NCBI GenBank assembly: GCA_964416645.1
Contig: CAYQEZ010000021.1
Span: forward strand, 1 to 30,648
Reading direction: 5' to 3'
DNA from: GCA-002282575 sp964416645
Lineage (GTDB): Bacteria; Pseudomonadota; Gammaproteobacteria; Thiomicrospirales; Thiomicrospiraceae
DNA length: 30,648 bases
Shown here: one piece after another, positions 6,530 through 14,658 of the stretch
How the letters are laid out: each line of letters begins with the position of its first letter
How positions within the stretch are numbered: position 1 is the first letter of the stretch
Notes under the pieces: generated by a model
Seen by the model: the letters and a program-made list of their open reading frames with translations, nothing else
Told to the model about the DNA's origin: nothing
Databases searched by the model: none
Program-made: the position numbers and the translations under genes

Positions 6530-7752
6530 AAATATGCTTGGTAGGTGGGGCAGTACGTGACCAGTTGTTGGGGCTGCCTATTACGGATCGTGACTGGGTA
6601 GTCGTTGGTGCAACTAGCGAGCAGATGCTGGCATTAGGTTATCAACAGGTTGGCAAGGATTTTCCTGTCTTTTTGCATCCAAAAACGAAAGAAGAATATG
6701 CGTTAGCACGCACAGAACGTAAACATGGTCATGGTTATCATGGGTTTGTCTGTCAGGCACATCCAGAGGTCAGTTTAGAAGCAGATTTGCGGCGCCGTGA
6801 TTTAACCATTAATGCGATGGCAGTGTGCGATGGTAGCTTAGTTGACCCCTATGGGGGGCAGAGAGATCTTGCTGATCGATGTTTACGGCATGTGAGTGAA
6901 GCTTTTGCAGAAGATCCGTTGCGTGTTCTTCGTGTTGCGCGATTTAGCGCCAAGCTGGCAAAGTTTGGTTTTAGATTGGCCCCTGAAACTTTAGATTTAA
7001 TGCGTCACATGGTGGCATCAGGTGAGTTGGCACAACTCACGCCTGAGCGCGTTTGGATAGAGACGAGCAAAGCCTTGATTACCGATCACCCAGAGGTTTA
7101 TTTTCAGGTATTGCGTGAAACAGGAGCTCTGGTACGATTAATGCCAGAGTTGGATATTTTGTTTTCCGTACCGCAAGACCCAGTCTATCACCCAGAAGGG
7201 GACGCAGGTACTCATACCTTGATGGTACTCAGTGCTATGCGTCAGCAAACAAACGATGTTGCTTTATTGTGGGCAGCTCTGTGTCATGATTTAGGGAAGG
7301 GCCTAACACCCCAAGGCCTTTGGCCTAAGCATCATGGACATGAACAGGCAGGTGTTGCGTTGGTTGAGCAATTAGGGCAACGATATCGTGTGCCTTCACA
7401 GGTAACACAATTGGCCAAGTTGGTCTGTCGTTGGCATGGTGATATTCATAAAAGTGACGAACTAACACCTGAGCAACGTTTACACGTAATGGAGGGGTGT
7501 GATGTTTGGCGTAAGCCAGAGCAATTTGACGCTCTCTTAGCGGTTAGTGAGTCTGATTCACGTGGTCGAATTGGTTTTGAAGCTGCTGAGTATCCGCAAA
7601 GCAGTCGTTGGCGGTTTTGGTTACAGCAGGTACAGTCAGTGACAGCACAATCATTTGTTAAGCAAGGATTGATTGGGCGTGATATTCAAAATGCGATGCG
7701 TAATGAACGGATTCAACAACTGGTAAACGCTGATTCTATGAAATTATCGTGA
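6526..7752 (+). CDS. cca: Multifunctional CCA-adding tRNA nucleotidyltransferase
   Basis: Adds or repairs the 3'-terminal CCA of tRNA. The 408-residue protein has the class II nucleotidyltransferase domain at the N-terminus (KICLVGGAVRDQLL, catalytic D21 and D23 in ITDRDWVVVG), the RRDLTINAMA motif near residue 90, and a C-terminal HD phosphohydrolase domain (ALCHDLGKG, about 243-251) as in the E. coli enzyme. This makes it the long bacterial form with nucleotidyltransferase plus 2'-nucleotidase, phosphatase and phosphodiesterase activity. It starts with GTG inside the preceding stop codon (overlap GTGA), so translation depends on the upstream gene. No clear terminator follows; a promoter for the next gene lies 28 bp downstream. 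Confidence 0.94.
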   Translation: MKICLVGGAVRDQLLGLPITDRDWVVVGATSEQMLALGYQQVGKDFPVFLHPKTKEEYALARTERKHGHGYHGFVCQAHPEVSLEADLRRRDLTINAMAVCDGSLVDPYGGQRDLADRCLRHVSEAFAEDPLRVLRVARFSAKLAKFGFRLAPETLDLMRHMVASGELAQLTPERVWIETSKALITDHPEVYFQVLRETGALVRLMPELDILFSVPQDPVYHPEGDAGTHTLMVLSAMRQQTNDVALLWAALCHDLGKGLTPQGLWPKHHGHEQAGVALVEQLGQRYRVPSQVTQLAKLVCRWHGDIHKSDELTPEQRLHVMEGCDVWRKPEQFDALLAVSESDSRGRIGFEAAEYPQSSRWRFWLQQVQSVTAQSFVKQGLIGRDIQNAMRNERIQQLVNADSMKLS

Positions 7753-7779
7753 ATTTTTCATTAAAACTGTTGTTTTTTT

Positions 7780-7808
7780 TTGCGATTGTCGTGTGTTTGT
7801 GCTAAAAT
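7780..7808 (+). promoter_or_regulatory. Sigma70 promoter for the ompA-like gene
   Basis: TTGCGA (7780-7785), 17 bases, TAAAAT (7803-7808). It lies in the 115-bp gap between cca and the OmpA-family gene and predicts a leader of roughly 50 bases. Confidence 0.6.
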
Positions 7809-7867
7809 TATAGACTTGGCGTTAAATTTGGGCGCATCTTATTCATAATTGGTTGGGGGATCTTACC

Positions 7868-8467
7868 GTGCGTAAATTAGTATTATTGGCTGCCATGGTT
7901 GCAGCAACTTCGGCTCAAGCCGCACCTCGTGAAGCTTTTTGGTTTGATAGCAATAATGTGGTTGTTAAAGATGGTCAAGGCAACTGCTTGCGTACATCTT
8001 TCTGGACTGAGAAAGACGGTCTTTGCCCAGGTGCTAAAGCGCCAGAGGTTAAGCCAGCTCCAGTTGCAGCAGCGCCAGCTCCTGCTCCAGCGGCACCTAT
8101 CGCGGCACCAATTGTGACTAAAAAAACCTTGAAAGCTGGTGAGTTGTTTGCGTTTGATAGTGCTAAATTAACGCCAAAAGCGGAACAGGAAATTGCTAAC
8201 ACGGCTGCGGAAGCAAAATCATTAAAATCAATCAATTTGGTCTTAGTTGAAGGTCATACCGACAATATCGGTACAGCTGCTTACAACCAGCAGTTGTCTA
8301 TCAAACGTGCTAATGCTGTGCGTGATGCATTGATTAAAAACGGTGTTCCAGCTGATAAAATTGATGCGAAAGGCTATGGATTTGATAAGCCAGTGGCCAG
8401 CAATAAAACTAAAGACGGTCGTGCGCAAAATCGTCGTGTTGAAATCACCATTGACGGAACCAAATAA
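7868..8467 (+). CDS. OmpA-family outer membrane/peptidoglycan-associated protein
   Basis: A 199-residue exported protein. It has a signal peptide (MRKLVLLAAMVAATSAQA, cleavage after about residue 19), a short segment with two cysteines (GNCLR ... GLCPG) that may form a disulfide, a Pro-Ala linker (about 58-82), and a C-terminal OmpA peptidoglycan-binding domain (FAFDSAKL, VEGHTDNIGTAAYNQQLS, GYGFDKPVASN, NRRVEI). There is no N-terminal beta-barrel of the enterobacterial OmpA type, so it resembles the short RmpM-like class that tethers the outer membrane to the cell wall. I start at the GTG at 7868, with TGGGGGA (7854-7860) as ribosome site; a TTG at 7853 lies in that site. It is monocistronic, with its own promoter and strong terminator. 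Confidence 0.87.
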   Translation: MRKLVLLAAMVAATSAQAAPREAFWFDSNNVVVKDGQGNCLRTSFWTEKDGLCPGAKAPEVKPAPVAAAPAPAPAAPIAAPIVTKKTLKAGELFAFDSAKLTPKAEQEIANTAAEAKSLKSINLVLVEGHTDNIGTAAYNQQLSIKRANAVRDALIKNGVPADKIDAKGYGFDKPVASNKTKDGRAQNRRVEITIDGTK

Positions 8468-8482
8468 TTTCGTGCATGGATG

Positions 8483-8515
8483 AAAAAAAACCCGCAGCTT
8501 TTTGCGGGTTTTTTT
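8483..8515 (+). terminator. Strong intrinsic terminator after the ompA-like gene
   Basis: CCCGCA (8491-8496), 6-base loop, TGCGGG (8503-8508), extended by a run of A before and T after the stem. The A/T extension could also allow it to act on the other strand. Confidence 0.92.
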
Positions 8516-8550
8516 ATGCTTAATATCGACAGTTTGCAATGGAATACTTG

Positions 8551-8569
8551 CCGATTTTGCCTAAATCGG
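8551..8569. promoter_or_regulatory. Inverted repeat upstream of tkt
   Basis: CCGATTT, 5 bases, AAATCGG: perfect 7-bp arms, 68 bp before the tkt start. TTGCCT (8557-8562) in its centre could be a -35 with the poor TATACG (8582-8587) as -10. An operator for the glycolytic block is possible but unproven. Confidence 0.35.
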
Positions 8570-8637
8570 TGAAAATAAAGCTATACGCCTGTGATTAGGT
8601 AACCCTATTTATTTTGAAACTTTTTGAGGACTTTTGT

Positions 8638-10668
8638 ATGTCTAACCGTCGTGAACTCGCCAATGCCATTCGTGCACTCAGTATGGATGCGGTGCAAAAA
8701 GCTAAATCAGGCCATCCTGGTGCGCCTATGGGCATGGCAGATATCGCCGAGGTTCTGTGGAATAGCCACATGAAGTATAACCCTAAAAATGCTAAATGGG
8801 CTGATCGTGATCGCTTTGTGTTATCTAACGGTCATGGTTCAATGCTGATTTACTCATTGTTGCATCTTACGGGTTTTGATCTGAGTATTGATGATATTAA
8901 AAATTTTCGTCAGTTCCATTCTAAAACAGCAGGTCACCCAGAGTATGGTTATGCAGACGGTATTGAAACCACCACAGGTCCGCTTGGTCAGGGTATTACC
9001 AATGCAGTCGGCATGGCGATTGCTGAGCGCACTTTAGCAGCACAGTTCAACCGTCCAGGTTATGCTGTCGTTAATCACCATACTTATGTGTTCATGGGTG
9101 ATGGTTGTTTGATGGAAGGTTTGTCGCATGAAGCTTGTGCGATGGCAGGTGCATTAGGTTTGGGTAAACTGGTTGCCTTCTGGGATGACAACAATATTTC
9201 TATCGACGGTCATATTGATGACTGGATGGAAGCGGATGTTCCAGCGCGTTTTGAATCTTACGGTTGGCACGTTATTCGTAATGTCGATGGTCATAATGCG
9301 GAAGCAGTCGATGCGGCGATTCATGAGGCTAAATCAATTCAAGATAAGCCGACATTGATTTGTACGCGTACGACCATCGGTTTTGGTTCGCCTAACCTAT
9401 GTGGTACTCACGATTGTCATGGTGCACCATTGGGTGATGCTGAAATTGCATTAACGCGTGAAAACCTAGGTTGGCATCACGAGCCTTTCGTTATTCCACA
9501 GCATGTGTATGAAGGTTGGGATCACACGGCTAAGGGTGCGAAAGAGGAAGCAGAGTGGAACGCGTTGTTTGCTTCTTACGAGCAAAACTACCCAGATTTA
9601 GCGAAAGAGTTCAAACGTCGTATGTCGGGTGAGTTGCCAGCGAACTTTGAAGTTGAAATGGATAAATTCATTGCTAAAACTCAAGCTGACATGCCGAATA
9701 TTGCTTCACGTAAAGCATCGCAAAATGCGATTGAAGCTATGGGTTCGTTGTTGCCAGAATTATTCGGTGGCTCTGCTGACTTGACTGGCTCAAACCTGAC
9801 TAACTGGTCTGGCACGGTTAAAGTCAACAAAGCTAACGCCAATGGTAACTACCTGTCATGGGGTGTGCGTGAGTTTGGTATGGCGCACATGATGAACGGT
9901 ATGGTGCTGCATGGCGGTTTCAAAGTTTACGGTGCGACCTTCCTAATGTTTATGGAGTTCATGCGTAACGCTTTACGTATGTCTGCTTTAATGAAGATTG
10001 GTACAATCTATGTTTATACTCATGATTCGATTGGTTTGGGTGAAGATGGTCCAACGCATCAACCAGTAGAACAAATTGCGACCATGCGTGCGGTACCGAA
10101 TTTCCATACTTGGCGCGCTTGTGATGCGATTGAGTCGGCTGTGTCATGGAAGATGGCGGTGTTGCGTTCTAATGCGCCAACAGCTCTGATTTTCTCTCGT
10201 CAAAATTTAACGCCAATGTCGCGTACGCCGGAGCAAGTTAAAAACATTGAAAAGGGTGGTTACATTCTGCGTGATTGTGGTGCTGAACCAGATGTTATCT
10301 TAATTGCGACGGGTTCTGAAGTTGGTTTGGCCATGAAAGCGGCTGAGCAATTAGCACAAGACAATATTCAAGCGCGTGTCGTTTCTATGCCTTGTGCAGA
10401 AATGTTTATGGCTCAATCAGAAGCTTATCGTGAGTCGGTATTACCATCTTATATTCGTGAGCGCGTTGCGATTGAAGCAGGTATCAGTGATTACTGGCGT
10501 AAATTCGTTGGTTTAGATGGTGCGGTTGTCGGTATTGATACGTTTGGTGAATCGGCACCCGCTGATGTGTTGTTTAAACACTTTGGTTTCACAGTCGAGA
10601 ACGTGGTTAACACCGTGTTAGACATGTTAGAAGATACCTGCACTGACGGTTGCTGTGGCGGTCACTAA
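8638..10668 (+). CDS. tkt: Transketolase
   Basis: A thiamine-diphosphate enzyme moving two-carbon units between sugar phosphates in the pentose phosphate (or Calvin) pathway. The 676-residue protein has all three domains: the N-terminal ThDP domain (SGHPGAPMGMAD at 24-35, VMGDG-type cofactor motif FMGDGCLMEG at 152-161), the pyrimidine domain (GVREFGMAHMMNG, HDSIGLGEDGPTHQPVEQ) and the C-terminal domain (GSEVGLAMKAAE). The ATG at 8638 has GAGGA (8626-8630) at 7 bases; an upstream in-frame TTG adds only eight residues across the ribosome site. The last ten residues, CTDGCCGGH preceded by T, are an unusual Cys/His-rich tail. It leads the tkt-gap-pgk-pyk-fba series. Confidence 0.96.
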   Translation: MSNRRELANAIRALSMDAVQKAKSGHPGAPMGMADIAEVLWNSHMKYNPKNAKWADRDRFVLSNGHGSMLIYSLLHLTGFDLSIDDIKNFRQFHSKTAGHPEYGYADGIETTTGPLGQGITNAVGMAIAERTLAAQFNRPGYAVVNHHTYVFMGDGCLMEGLSHEACAMAGALGLGKLVAFWDDNNISIDGHIDDWMEADVPARFESYGWHVIRNVDGHNAEAVDAAIHEAKSIQDKPTLICTRTTIGFGSPNLCGTHDCHGAPLGDAEIALTRENLGWHHEPFVIPQHVYEGWDHTAKGAKEEAEWNALFASYEQNYPDLAKEFKRRMSGELPANFEVEMDKFIAKTQADMPNIASRKASQNAIEAMGSLLPELFGGSADLTGSNLTNWSGTVKVNKANANGNYLSWGVREFGMAHMMNGMVLHGGFKVYGATFLMFMEFMRNALRMSALMKIGTIYVYTHDSIGLGEDGPTHQPVEQIATMRAVPNFHTWRACDAIESAVSWKMAVLRSNAPTALIFSRQNLTPMSRTPEQVKNIEKGGYILRDCGAEPDVILIATGSEVGLAMKAAEQLAQDNIQARVVSMPCAEMFMAQSEAYRESVLPSYIRERVAIEAGISDYWRKFVGLDGAVVGIDTFGESAPADVLFKHFGFTVENVVNTVLDMLEDTCTDGCCGGH

Positions 10669-10675
10669 TAATTAA

Positions 10676-10707
10676 AATGCTCACATTCGTTAACGGATGT
10701 GAGCATT
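10676..10707 (+). terminator. Long hairpin between tkt and gap
   Basis: AATGCTCACAT, 10-base loop, ATGTGAGCATT: a perfect 11-bp stem starting 7 bp after the tkt stop. It lacks an immediate T run (GTTTCCAGTTTTT follows), so it may be an attenuator or an mRNA-stabilising structure rather than a full terminator. Confidence 0.5.
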
Positions 10708-10754
10708 GTTTCCAGTTTTTCAATTTTTAATTTGTAACTTAAGGAGTCATTCAC

Positions 10755-11753
10755 ATGGCAATTAAAGTAGGTATTAATGGTTTTGGTCGTATCGGCCGTA
10801 TGGTTTTGCGTGCTGCGGTACAAGACTTTCCCGAAATTGAAATCGTTGCCATTAACGATTTGTTAGAGCCTGAATACCTAGCTTACATGTTGAAGTATGA
10901 TTCAGTTCACGGTAACTTCAAGGGTACTGTGTCTGTTGAAGGTAACTACATGGTGGTGAATGGTAAGAAAATTCGTTTGACTGCTGAACGTGATCCTGCA
11001 AACTTGAAATGGAACGAAGTTGGCGCGGACATCGTTGTTGAAGCTACTGGTTTCTTCTTAACAGAAGAAACTTGCCAAGCGCATATCAATGCGGGTGCTA
11101 AAAAAGTCGTTCAATCAGCGCCCTCTAAAGACAAAACACCGATGTTCGTTTACGGTGTAAACCACAACGAATATGCAGGTCAAGCGATTCTGTCTGCGGC
11201 TTCTTGTACGACGAACGGTTTGGCTCCAGTGGCTAAAGTATTGCAAGACAACTTTGGTATCAAGCGTGGTTTGATGTCAACAGTTCACGCTGCAACAGCT
11301 ACACAAAAAACGGTAGATGGTCCTTCTTCTAAAGATTGGCGCGGTGGTCGTGGTATTTTAGAAAACATCATCCCATCTTCTACTGGTGCAGCTAAAGCGG
11401 TTGGTAAAGTGTTGCCTGCATTGAACGGCAAATTGACGGGTATGGCTTTCCGTGTACCAACTTCAGACGTTTCTGTTGTTGACTTAACAGTTGAACTTGA
11501 AAAAGAAACTTCTTACGAAGCGATTTGTGCAGCGATGAAAGCAGCTTCAGAAGGCGCCTTGAAAGGTGTATTAGGTTACACAGATGAGTCAGTGGTTTCG
11601 ACTGATTTCCGTGGTAATTCTCACCCATCAATCTTTGATGCGGGTGCTGGTATTGCGCTAGACAGTACTTTCGTGAAAGTGGTTGCTTGGTACGATAACG
11701 AATATGGCTACACTTGTAACTTGATGCGCATGGTTCAACACGTCGCTAAGTAA
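10755..11753 (+). CDS. gap: Glyceraldehyde-3-phosphate dehydrogenase
   Basis: Oxidatively phosphorylates glyceraldehyde 3-phosphate to 1,3-bisphosphoglycerate. The 332-residue protein shows the N-terminal dinucleotide fold (VGINGFGRIGR), an AINDL segment whose aspartate (D35) suits NAD+, the catalytic cysteine C151 in SAASCTTNGLAP and the catalytic H178 in STVHAATATQ. Other typical motifs are SSTGAAKAVGKVLP and WYDNEYGY at the C-terminus. The start follows a textbook AAGGAG (10741-10746). It sits directly upstream of pgk, the next enzyme of the pathway. No second gap/epd copy is seen in the window. A hairpin before it and one after it suggest that its transcript level can be set apart from its neighbours. 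Confidence 0.97.
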   Translation: MAIKVGINGFGRIGRMVLRAAVQDFPEIEIVAINDLLEPEYLAYMLKYDSVHGNFKGTVSVEGNYMVVNGKKIRLTAERDPANLKWNEVGADIVVEATGFFLTEETCQAHINAGAKKVVQSAPSKDKTPMFVYGVNHNEYAGQAILSAASCTTNGLAPVAKVLQDNFGIKRGLMSTVHAATATQKTVDGPSSKDWRGGRGILENIIPSSTGAAKAVGKVLPALNGKLTGMAFRVPTSDVSVVDLTVELEKETSYEAICAAMKAASEGALKGVLGYTDESVVSTDFRGNSHPSIFDAGAGIALDSTFVKVVAWYDNEYGYTCNLMRMVQHVAK

Positions 11754-11761
11754 TTTCGTGT

Positions 11762-11796
11762 AACACCTAGTCGAGTCATTTCGATTGGGTGTTTTA
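11762..11796 (+). terminator. Hairpin between gap and pgk
   Basis: AACACCTAGTCGA pairs with TCGATTGGGTGTT around a short loop; the stem has one or two wobbles or mismatches and is followed by only a few T. It is a weak or leaky terminator, since pgk follows within 46 bp. Confidence 0.55.
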
Positions 11797-11841
11797 TCGT
11801 TTGAGTGATTTTGTTAATCCTAGTTCATAAAGGAAAATAGT

Positions 11842-13023
11842 ATGGCTTTTATTCGTATGGCTGATTTGGATCTTAAAGGTAAGCGCGTTTTAATTCGTGC
11901 GGACTTAAACGTTCCAGTTAAAGATGGTAAAGTGACTTCAGACGCTCGTATTAAGGCTTCAATGAAAACATTTGAAGCGGCAATTAAGGCTGGCGCTAAA
12001 GTGATGGTGATGTCTCACTTAGGTCGTCCAGAAGAGGGTGTTTTCTCTGAAGAAAACTCTTTAGCACCTGTTGCTGCTGATATGTCAGCTAAGCTAGGCA
12101 AGCCTGTTCGTCTGATTAAAGATTGGATTGATGGTGGTTTTGATGTGGCTGAAGGCGAATTGGTTTTATTAGAAAACGTTCGTTTTAACAAAGGCGAAAA
12201 GAAAAACCTAGATGAAACAGCGCAAAAATATGCTGCTTTGTGTGATGTTTTTGTAATGGATGCTTTCGGAACAGCGCATCGCGCCGAAGGTTCTACGCAT
12301 GGTGTGGCCAAGTTTGCTCCTGTAGCTTGTGCTGGCTTGCTTTTAACGGAAGAGTTAGATGCCTTAGCGAAAGCGATTGCGAATCCAGCACGTCCATTAG
12401 TGGCGATTGTGGGTGGCTCTAAAGTTTCTACTAAGCTGACCGTACTTGAGAGCTTGTCTGAAAAGGTAGATCAGTTAGTTGTCGGTGGTGGTATCGCAAA
12501 CACCTTTATCAAATCAGTTGGCAACAGCGTAGGTAAATCACTGTGTGAAGACGATTTAGTGCCAACAGCGCAAGCCTTGAGTGCTAATATGGCTGCTCGT
12601 GGCGCTTCGATTCCTGTAGCAAGTGATGTGGTTGTGGGTAAGAAGTTCGATGCTAACGAGCCTGCTGTGACTAAAGACGCGAAAGATGTTGCTGATGATG
12701 ACATGATCTTTGATATTGGTCCTAAGGCAACACAAGAATTAGTCGACATCATCATGAAAGCGGGTACGGTGGTTTGGAATGGTCCTGTTGGTGTGTTTGA
12801 GTTCGACCAATTTGGTGAAGGTACTAAAGCGATTGCTAAAGCGATTGCAGAGACTAAAGCCTTCACCTTGGCGGGTGGTGGTGATACCATTGCAGCGATT
12901 CAGAAATATGACATCGAAGATAAAGTATCTTACATCTCAACGGGTGGTGGTGCCTTCCTAGAGTTCTTGGAAGGTAAGGTGCTTCCAGCGGTAGCCATGC
13001 TTGAAGAGCGCGCTGCAAAATAA
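11842..13023 (+). CDS. pgk: Phosphoglycerate kinase
   Basis: Transfers phosphate between 1,3-bisphosphoglycerate and ADP. The 393-residue monomer has the N-terminal substrate domain (RADLNVPVKDGKVTSDARI, SHLGRPEEG, LLENVRFNKGEKKN) and the C-terminal nucleotide domain (VAIVGGSKVSTK, VVGGGIANTF, WNGPVGVFEFDQF, and AGGGDTIAAI near the end). Length and motifs are typical for bacteria. The ATG at 11842 has AAAGGAAA upstream. It lies between gap and pyk, consistent with coordinated lower-glycolysis expression. A terminator-like hairpin follows seven bases after its stop, so pyk may be partly under separate control. Confidence 0.97.
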   Translation: MAFIRMADLDLKGKRVLIRADLNVPVKDGKVTSDARIKASMKTFEAAIKAGAKVMVMSHLGRPEEGVFSEENSLAPVAADMSAKLGKPVRLIKDWIDGGFDVAEGELVLLENVRFNKGEKKNLDETAQKYAALCDVFVMDAFGTAHRAEGSTHGVAKFAPVACAGLLLTEELDALAKAIANPARPLVAIVGGSKVSTKLTVLESLSEKVDQLVVGGGIANTFIKSVGNSVGKSLCEDDLVPTAQALSANMAARGASIPVASDVVVGKKFDANEPAVTKDAKDVADDDMIFDIGPKATQELVDIIMKAGTVVWNGPVGVFEFDQFGEGTKAIAKAIAETKAFTLAGGGDTIAAIQKYDIEDKVSYISTGGGAFLEFLEGKVLPAVAMLEERAAK

Positions 13024-13029
13024 GTTGTT

Positions 13030-13064
13030 AAGGCAGGAGAGACGCAATTTCTTCTGCCTTTTTT
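13030..13064 (+). terminator. Intrinsic terminator after pgk
   Basis: AAGGCAGGAGA, 9-base loop, TCTTCTGCCTT followed by TTTT. The stem is 11 bp with one G-T wobble. It is the most convincing transcription stop inside the glycolytic block. Confidence 0.78.
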
Positions 13065-13095
13065 ATAACCAAGCCTAGCAGTCTGACTGGTTATA
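13064..13095. promoter_or_regulatory. Inverted repeat upstream of pyk
   Basis: TATAACCA, 16 bases, TGGTTATA: perfect 8-bp arms between the pgk terminator and pyk. Arm length and spacing fit a two-site operator; it could equally fold as an RNA stem. No clear promoter hexamers could be assigned with confidence. Confidence 0.35.
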
Positions 13096-13149
13096 CGCCT
13101 TAGGGTGGATTGCCAGGCAGATTGTGTATCAATGTTTAAAGGAAAATGC

Positions 13150-14604
13150 ATGATTGATAGAGAATATACCAGCCCACGTCGTACCAAAATTGTGGCGACC
13201 TTAGGTCCAGCAACGGATAAACCTGGTGTAATTGACAGTATGATCCATGCGGGTTTGGATGTGGTTCGTATTAATTTTTCTCATGGTTCGGCTGAGGAAC
13301 ACATTGAGCGTGCAAGGTTTGTGCGTGAGCGCGCTAAAGCCTTGGGTAGTGAGGTAGGGGTATTAGTTGATTTACAAGGACCTAAGATTCGTATTGCGCG
13401 TTTTAGTGAAGGTTACGTTTATTTAGACGAAGGTGCAGAGTTTGCGTTGGATAACAACATTGGTCGCTTAGAAGGCAACATCAATGGTGTGGGTTTGGAT
13501 TACAAAACCTTGCCTCATGAAGTGAAGCCTGGAAATCGTCTGCTGTTAGATGATGGACGTGTTGTTTTGGAAGTAAAACAAGTTGTTGGTGAGCGTGTTG
13601 AGTGTACGGTCATTGTCGGTGGAAAGTTGTCTAATAATAAAGGCATTAACCTGTTAGGTGGTGGCTTATCGGCAGCAGCAATTACTGAAAAAGACAAGGA
13701 AGATATTGTTTCTGCAGCTAAAATTCAGGCAGATTATTTAGCTTTCTCATTCCCGCGCAGTGCGGATGATGTGAATGAGTGTCGTCGCTTGGCATTAGAA
13801 GCGGGTTTGAAATGTTGCATTGTTTCTAAAATTGAGCGTGCAGAAGCGGTACAAGACCCGACGCTGGAAGAGATTATTTTAGCTTCTGATGCCGTGATGA
13901 TTGCCCGTGGCGATTTGGGCGTAGAAGTGGGTGATGCACTCTTGCCATCCTTACAAAAGAAAATCATTAAGCTTGCGCGTCAGCACAATCGTGTCACCAT
14001 TACCGCAACACAGATGATGGAAACCATGATTGACAATCCCATTCCAACACGTGCTGAAGTATTCGACGTGGCTAACGCGGTGATTGACGGTACTGATGCG
14101 GTGATGCTGTCGGGTGAAACGGCGACTGGTAAGCATCCGCACATCGTGATTGAAGCGATGAGCCGCATTTGTCATGAAGCAGAAAAACAGCGCGAAACCC
14201 GTGTATCAACACATCGTATCGATCAAATTTTCCAAGCGACTGACGAAAGCATTGCTATGGGTGCCATGTACATTGCTAACCATTTCAATATTCGTGCCAT
14301 TGCTGCTTTGACCGAGTCTGGTAGTACAGCTTTACTGATGTCGCGTATTTCTTCGGGTATTCCGATTTACGCCATCACGCCGCATGAAAAGACGCGTCAA
14401 AAAGTGACCTTATATCGTGGCGTATATCCTATGGCCTTTAATTACGAAGGCATGGATAATGATGAGATTGTCCCAAACATGATCGAAGAGCTGAAGCGTA
14501 GTGGTCAAGTGAAGGATGGTGATAAGGTTTTGGTTACCCGTGGTAAGCATCGTGGTATCATGGGCGGCACTAATGTGTTGTTGATTGTTGATGTCGGCAA
14601 ATAA
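13150..14604 (+). CDS. pykA: Pyruvate kinase (PykA type)
   Basis: Makes pyruvate and ATP from phosphoenolpyruvate. The 484-residue enzyme aligns by eye with E. coli PykA throughout: RRTKIVATLGPATD at the N-terminus, VRINFSHGS, VDLQGPKIRIARF, LSNNKGINLLGGGLS, the metal/substrate loop MIARGDLGVEVGD, and ITATQMMETMIDNPIPTRAE. The C-terminal regulatory domain (about 350-484) is complete. I choose the ATG at 13150 (MIDREYTSPRRTK), with AAAGGAAA just upstream; in-frame starts at 13105 and 13132 extend into or before this ribosome site. It is separated from pgk by a terminator and an inverted repeat, so an independent promoter is likely. Confidence 0.93.
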   Translation: MIDREYTSPRRTKIVATLGPATDKPGVIDSMIHAGLDVVRINFSHGSAEEHIERARFVRERAKALGSEVGVLVDLQGPKIRIARFSEGYVYLDEGAEFALDNNIGRLEGNINGVGLDYKTLPHEVKPGNRLLLDDGRVVLEVKQVVGERVECTVIVGGKLSNNKGINLLGGGLSAAAITEKDKEDIVSAAKIQADYLAFSFPRSADDVNECRRLALEAGLKCCIVSKIERAEAVQDPTLEEIILASDAVMIARGDLGVEVGDALLPSLQKKIIKLARQHNRVTITATQMMETMIDNPIPTRAEVFDVANAVIDGTDAVMLSGETATGKHPHIVIEAMSRICHEAEKQRETRVSTHRIDQIFQATDESIAMGAMYIANHFNIRAIAALTESGSTALLMSRISSGIPIYAITPHEKTRQKVTLYRGVYPMAFNYEGMDNDEIVPNMIEELKRSGQVKDGDKVLVTRGKHRGIMGGTNVLLIVDVGK

Positions 14605-14658
14605 ATAATACTTATTTTTTTCAATTTTTTACTAACTAACTCTAGAGGACTAACCCTT

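Noticed and set aside
8243..8539. 98-residue minus-strand frame across the 3' end of the ompA-like gene
   Set aside because: It is antisense to a clear OmpA domain and runs through a strong terminator; no ribosome site or family resemblance.
12471..12890. 139-residue minus-strand frame within pgk
   Set aside because: Mirror of a well-conserved coding gene; low-complexity Ser/Ala composition and no ribosome site.
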